From contig URWR01000052.1 in NCBI GenBank assembly GCA_900551595.1, positions 1 through 9,497 of the forward strand: DNA of 9,497 nucleotides. Reading direction: 5' to 3'. Made by a program: the position numbers and the translations under genes. The notes beneath the pieces were generated by a model. It worked only from the letters and a program-made list of their open reading frames with translations, was not told where the DNA came from and searched no databases. The DNA is from an uncultured Coriobacteriaceae bacterium. GTDB lineage: Bacteria > Actinomycetota > Coriobacteriia > Coriobacteriales > Atopobiaceae. Of the stretch, positions 7,658-9,497 are shown piece after piece (within the stretch, counting starts at the first letter, position 1; each line of letters starts with the position of its first letter).

Positions 7658-8302
7658 TTATTCGTCTTTAAACGAAAGGAAAGGACTTTCATCTGTCTCT
7701 TCCAGGTCATCAAAATCTATATCAAGATCCTCAAAATCAATTTCAATGTCTTGCTCAGAATCATCATAGAAGGTGTAGGCGTTTGCGTTGGGGAGTTCTA
7801 CATCGGGCAGGGCATTGGTTATTGAAAACAATCCATCAGGTGTTGGCTGAATTTTTTGCCATTGGCAGCACACTGCTTCGGTGGGGACGTTTTCAAGTTC
7901 GACAAGTGAGTCGAGATAAATATCGCGAGCACCATCTAAGGTATTGGCATCGCGATGGTAATGCCAGAGAAGATCGCTGAACTTATCAAGCGCTTCATCA
8001 GCATTGTCGGCCGTAACGAGACAGGATAAGAGACAGTAATTATCTACAGAATCATTTTCGTCGTTATAGCTAAAATTTCCTACGTAAAGCATACGTACCT
8101 CTTCTCGCGACGGCATGAATTTTTGTGTCACAACTGGGAAGTCGTGTGCTGCTTGTACCCAATTCTGAGCCAAGATACCTCTATCCCAGGCCGGATGGCA
8201 TTGTGTAACCAGATAGGCGGATAATTCATAGGCGAGCTGGTATGGATAACAACGCACAGCAGATAAATCAAATGCAACAACCTTTGAGAACGCATGTGAC
8301 AC
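7658..8302 (-). CDS. Unrecognised acidic protein encoded antisense between ECF genes
   Basis: I do not recognise this family. The frame encodes up to 214 residues, soluble-looking, with no signal peptide or membrane helix. The middle has Trp, Tyr and His clusters (DLLWHYHRD, CCQWQKIQP). The last 35 residues are very acidic, with a tandem motif IDFEDL (188-193) and IDFDDL (195-200). It looks real because its composition is protein-like throughout and the plus strand here offers only a 65-codon frame. The start is uncertain. GTG 8302 gives the longest product but overlaps the S component start by 61 bases; GTG 8257 gives 199 residues. Neither has a good ribosome-binding site. A TAGAAT box on the minus strand (8305-8310) could be a -10 element serving the shorter form. 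The gene converges on the ATPase gene with a 10-base gap. A role in corrinoid uptake would be guilt by association only. Confidence 0.68.
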   Translation of the reverse strand: MSHAFSKVVAFDLSAVRCYPYQLAYELSAYLVTQCHPAWDRGILAQNWVQAAHDFPVVTQKFMPSREEVRMLYVGNFSYNDENDSVDNYCLLSCLVTADNADEALDKFSDLLWHYHRDANTLDGARDIYLDSLVELENVPTEAVCCQWQKIQPTPDGLFSITNALPDVELPNANAYTFYDDSEQDIEIDFEDLDIDFDDLEETDESPFLSFKDE

Positions 8303-8970
8303 AGATTCTAGAAATCATTTTGCTTCTTGCAGTTCCTACAGCACTTTTTGTATGTGCTGCACTACGAATTGAGGCAGCGGCAGGTTTGACACTTTTTATT
8401 GCTGTTGTTGGTGTTATGGGAATGATGGCAAATTATGAAGCATCACGACCAGCACTGCGTCAGCTTATGCCTACTGTCGTATTGGGGGCAGTAGCAGCAG
8501 CCGGCAGGGTACTTTTTGCAGTGGTACCCGACATAAAGCCGGTGTCAGCTATAACAATCATTGCTGGAGCTTGTCTGGGAAGAAGAAGTGGTTTTATGGT
8601 TGGTGCACTTGCAGCGCTTGTCTCCAACATGTTCTTCGGGCAAGGCCCCTGGACTCCTTGGCAGATGTATGCGTGGGGTCTCATCGGGTATTTAAGTGGC
8701 GTGCTTGCTCAAAAAGGCATTATTTCTTCTGGTCGCTCTGTCAGTGTGTTTGGATTCTTATCTTGCCTGCTCTATGGCGTAATTTTAAACGGCTGGTACA
8801 TAGTGGGATATGTGTATCCACTTACGCTCACAGGTGCATTAGCGGCTTTATTAGGTGGTTTTTCACTTGATTTAGTTCATGCGGTAGCAACCGTAGTATT
8901 TCTTGTATTGATATGGAAACCGTGGACGATTCGAATCCGTCGTGTTGTGCGCACCTATGATTTGGTATGA
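8242..8970 (+). CDS. ECF transporter substrate-binding S component, probable corrinoid (CbrT-like)
   Basis: S components are small membrane proteins that bind the vitamin and dock on the EcfT-EcfA module. This 242-residue protein is almost entirely hydrophobic, with six or seven predicted helices from about residue 27 to 230. It has an AxxGRxLF stretch (AAAGRVLFAVVPDIKP), GRRSGFMVGALAALVSNMFF followed directly by GQGPWTPWQMYAWG, and a GWYIVGY segment. The GQGPWTPWQM region is typical of S components I associate with the cobalamin (CbrT-like) group, and the nearby B12 riboswitch agrees. That substrate call is from memory and context. ATG 8242 is used; it has only a weak GGCGAG upstream. ATG 8272 and GTG 8296 are alternatives, and the latter would remove the overlap with the antisense gene. 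The gene lies 594 bases beyond the ATPase gene and may have its own promoter: GATAAT at 8220-8225 is -10-like but lacks a good -35. The tail ends in basic IRIRRVVR. Confidence 0.85.
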   Translation: MDNNAQQINQMQQPLRTHVTQILEIILLLAVPTALFVCAALRIEAAAGLTLFIAVVGVMGMMANYEASRPALRQLMPTVVLGAVAAAGRVLFAVVPDIKPVSAITIIAGACLGRRSGFMVGALAALVSNMFFGQGPWTPWQMYAWGLIGYLSGVLAQKGIISSGRSVSVFGFLSCLLYGVILNGWYIVGYVYPLTLTGALAALLGGFSLDLVHAVATVVFLVLIWKPWTIRIRRVVRTYDLV

Positions 8971-8975
8971 CGATG

Positions 8976-9019
8976 CTTCAATGATTCTGCAAAAATCTTT
9001 TGTCCTGGTAGCATTGAAG
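8976..9019. repeat. Inverted repeat after the S component gene
   Basis: CTTCAATG (8976-8983) and CATTGAAG (9012-9019) are perfect complements separated by 28 bases. Inside them CAAAA (8990-8994) can pair with TTTTG. The structure begins 6 bases after the S component stop, where a terminator would be expected, but no T-run follows on the plus strand and the stem is A+T-rich. It may be an RNA-stabilising or weak termination structure, or chance. The rest of 8971-9119 shows only a TATATA/TATAGG stretch (9050-9057) that might be a -10 region for yebC. Confidence 0.35.
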
Positions 9020-9119
9020 AGTAATATATGTAAGGCTCATAGGTCCTTGTATATAGGATGCAGATGATCCAACAAGATCGATTCAAGGGCTATCAGATAT
9101 AGCAGTAAAGGAGACATGC

Positions 9120-9497
9120 ATGTCCGGACACTCCAAGTGGGCAACCACCAAGCATAAGAAAGCAGCCATCGATGCTAAGCGTTCGTCGCTGTTCTCTAAG
9201 CTTTCGCGCAACATTACCGTTGCAGCAAAGCTTGGCGGCGATCCCAACCCGGACAACAACGCTTCTCTTGCGGCTGCTGTTGCACGTGCGCGCATGGTAT
9301 CTATGCCGAATGCCAAGATTAAGGCAGCAATTGACAAGGCTTTTGGTTCAGGCGCAGATGCTGCCAATTATGAGGAGATTGTTTACGAAGGTTATGGTCC
9401 CGCGGGCATCGCAGTCTATGTTGACTGCCTGACTGATAACAAGAATCGTACCGCAGCAGATGTTCGCTCTGCCTTCTCTCATTCTGGCGGCTCGCCT
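9120..9497 (+). CDS. yebC: YebC/PmpR family protein, 5' part (3' end outside window)
   Basis: The family was long annotated as transcriptional regulators (PmpR). Members of the YebC family have since been linked to translation, easing ribosome stalling at proline-rich stretches, so the exact role should be stated with care. The first 126 codons are present, about half of the usual length near 240-255 residues. The N terminus [21 protein letters not shown] is the family hallmark, followed by [33 protein letters not shown] and [20 protein letters not shown]. The start is ATG 9120 and not the overlapping out-of-frame ATG 9116; AAAGGAG (9106-9112) lies seven bases upstream. The gene follows a 149-base gap after the S component and is probably its own transcription unit. 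There is no sign that it belongs to the transport system. Its sequence supports an actinobacterial, Coriobacteriia-like source. Confidence 0.96.
   Translation, partial: MSGHSKWATTKHKKAAIDAKRSSLFSKLSRNITVAAKLGGDPNPDNNASLAAAVARARMVSMPNAKIKAAIDKAFGSGADAANYEEIVYEGYGPAGIAVYVDCLTDNKNRTAADVRSAFSHSGGSP

Noticed and set aside
7641..7680. Bidirectional terminator between the ATPase gene and the antisense gene
   Set aside because: The only hairpin seen (TTCGT 7661-7665 with ACGAA 7672-7676) is 5 bp, lies inside the minus-strand coding end and has no T-run on either side.
1..9497. CRISPR arrays, tRNA or rRNA genes, insertion sequences, attachment sites
   Set aside because: Reading both strands showed no regularly spaced repeats, no tRNA-like cloverleaf, no transposase-like protein and no flanking inverted or direct repeats of mobile-element type.

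Overview
The window (about half G+C by eye) most likely comes from the chromosome of a Coriobacteriia-type actinobacterium, near Atopobium, Olsenella, Collinsella or Cryptobacterium. The YebC start and its [20 protein letters not shown] stretch, the Gram-positive surface anchors and the ECF-type transporter fit this. The genus is not settled, because no database search was possible.

Layout. Bases 1-593 hold the 3' part of lgt (prolipoprotein diacylglyceryl transferase). A 411-base non-coding stretch follows. It contains a clear cobalamin riboswitch aptamer (about 671-874, B12 box 852-867) and an expression platform with two hairpins. Downstream is a tightly packed plus-strand operon: (i) a 1205-residue secreted protein with bacterial Ig-like modules, a DUF4430 (transcobalamin beta-domain-like) module, a PQQ-like beta-propeller and a C-terminal membrane anchor (1005-4622); (ii) a 207-residue N-terminally anchored protein with a second DUF4430 domain (4615-5238); (iii) an ECF transporter transmembrane T component (5273-6151); (iv) a two-domain fused ECF ATPase (6139-7647). 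A minus-strand gene for an unrecognised acidic protein (7658-8302) lies between this operon and the ECF substrate-binding S component (8242-8970). After a 149-base gap, yebC/pmpR starts at 9120 and runs off the right edge.

How the genes fit together. Riboswitch, two extracellular transcobalamin-like modules, EcfT, double EcfA and a CbrT-like S component make a coherent candidate system for capturing a corrinoid (vitamin B12, cobinamide or a relative) at the cell surface and importing it by an ECF-type ABC transporter. The two capture proteins are anchored from opposite ends, and the larger one joins a DUF4430 domain to a beta-propeller. The corrinoid assignment rests on the riboswitch and on domain resemblance. 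Direct binding by these proteins is inferred, not shown. lgt and yebC look like ordinary housekeeping flanks.
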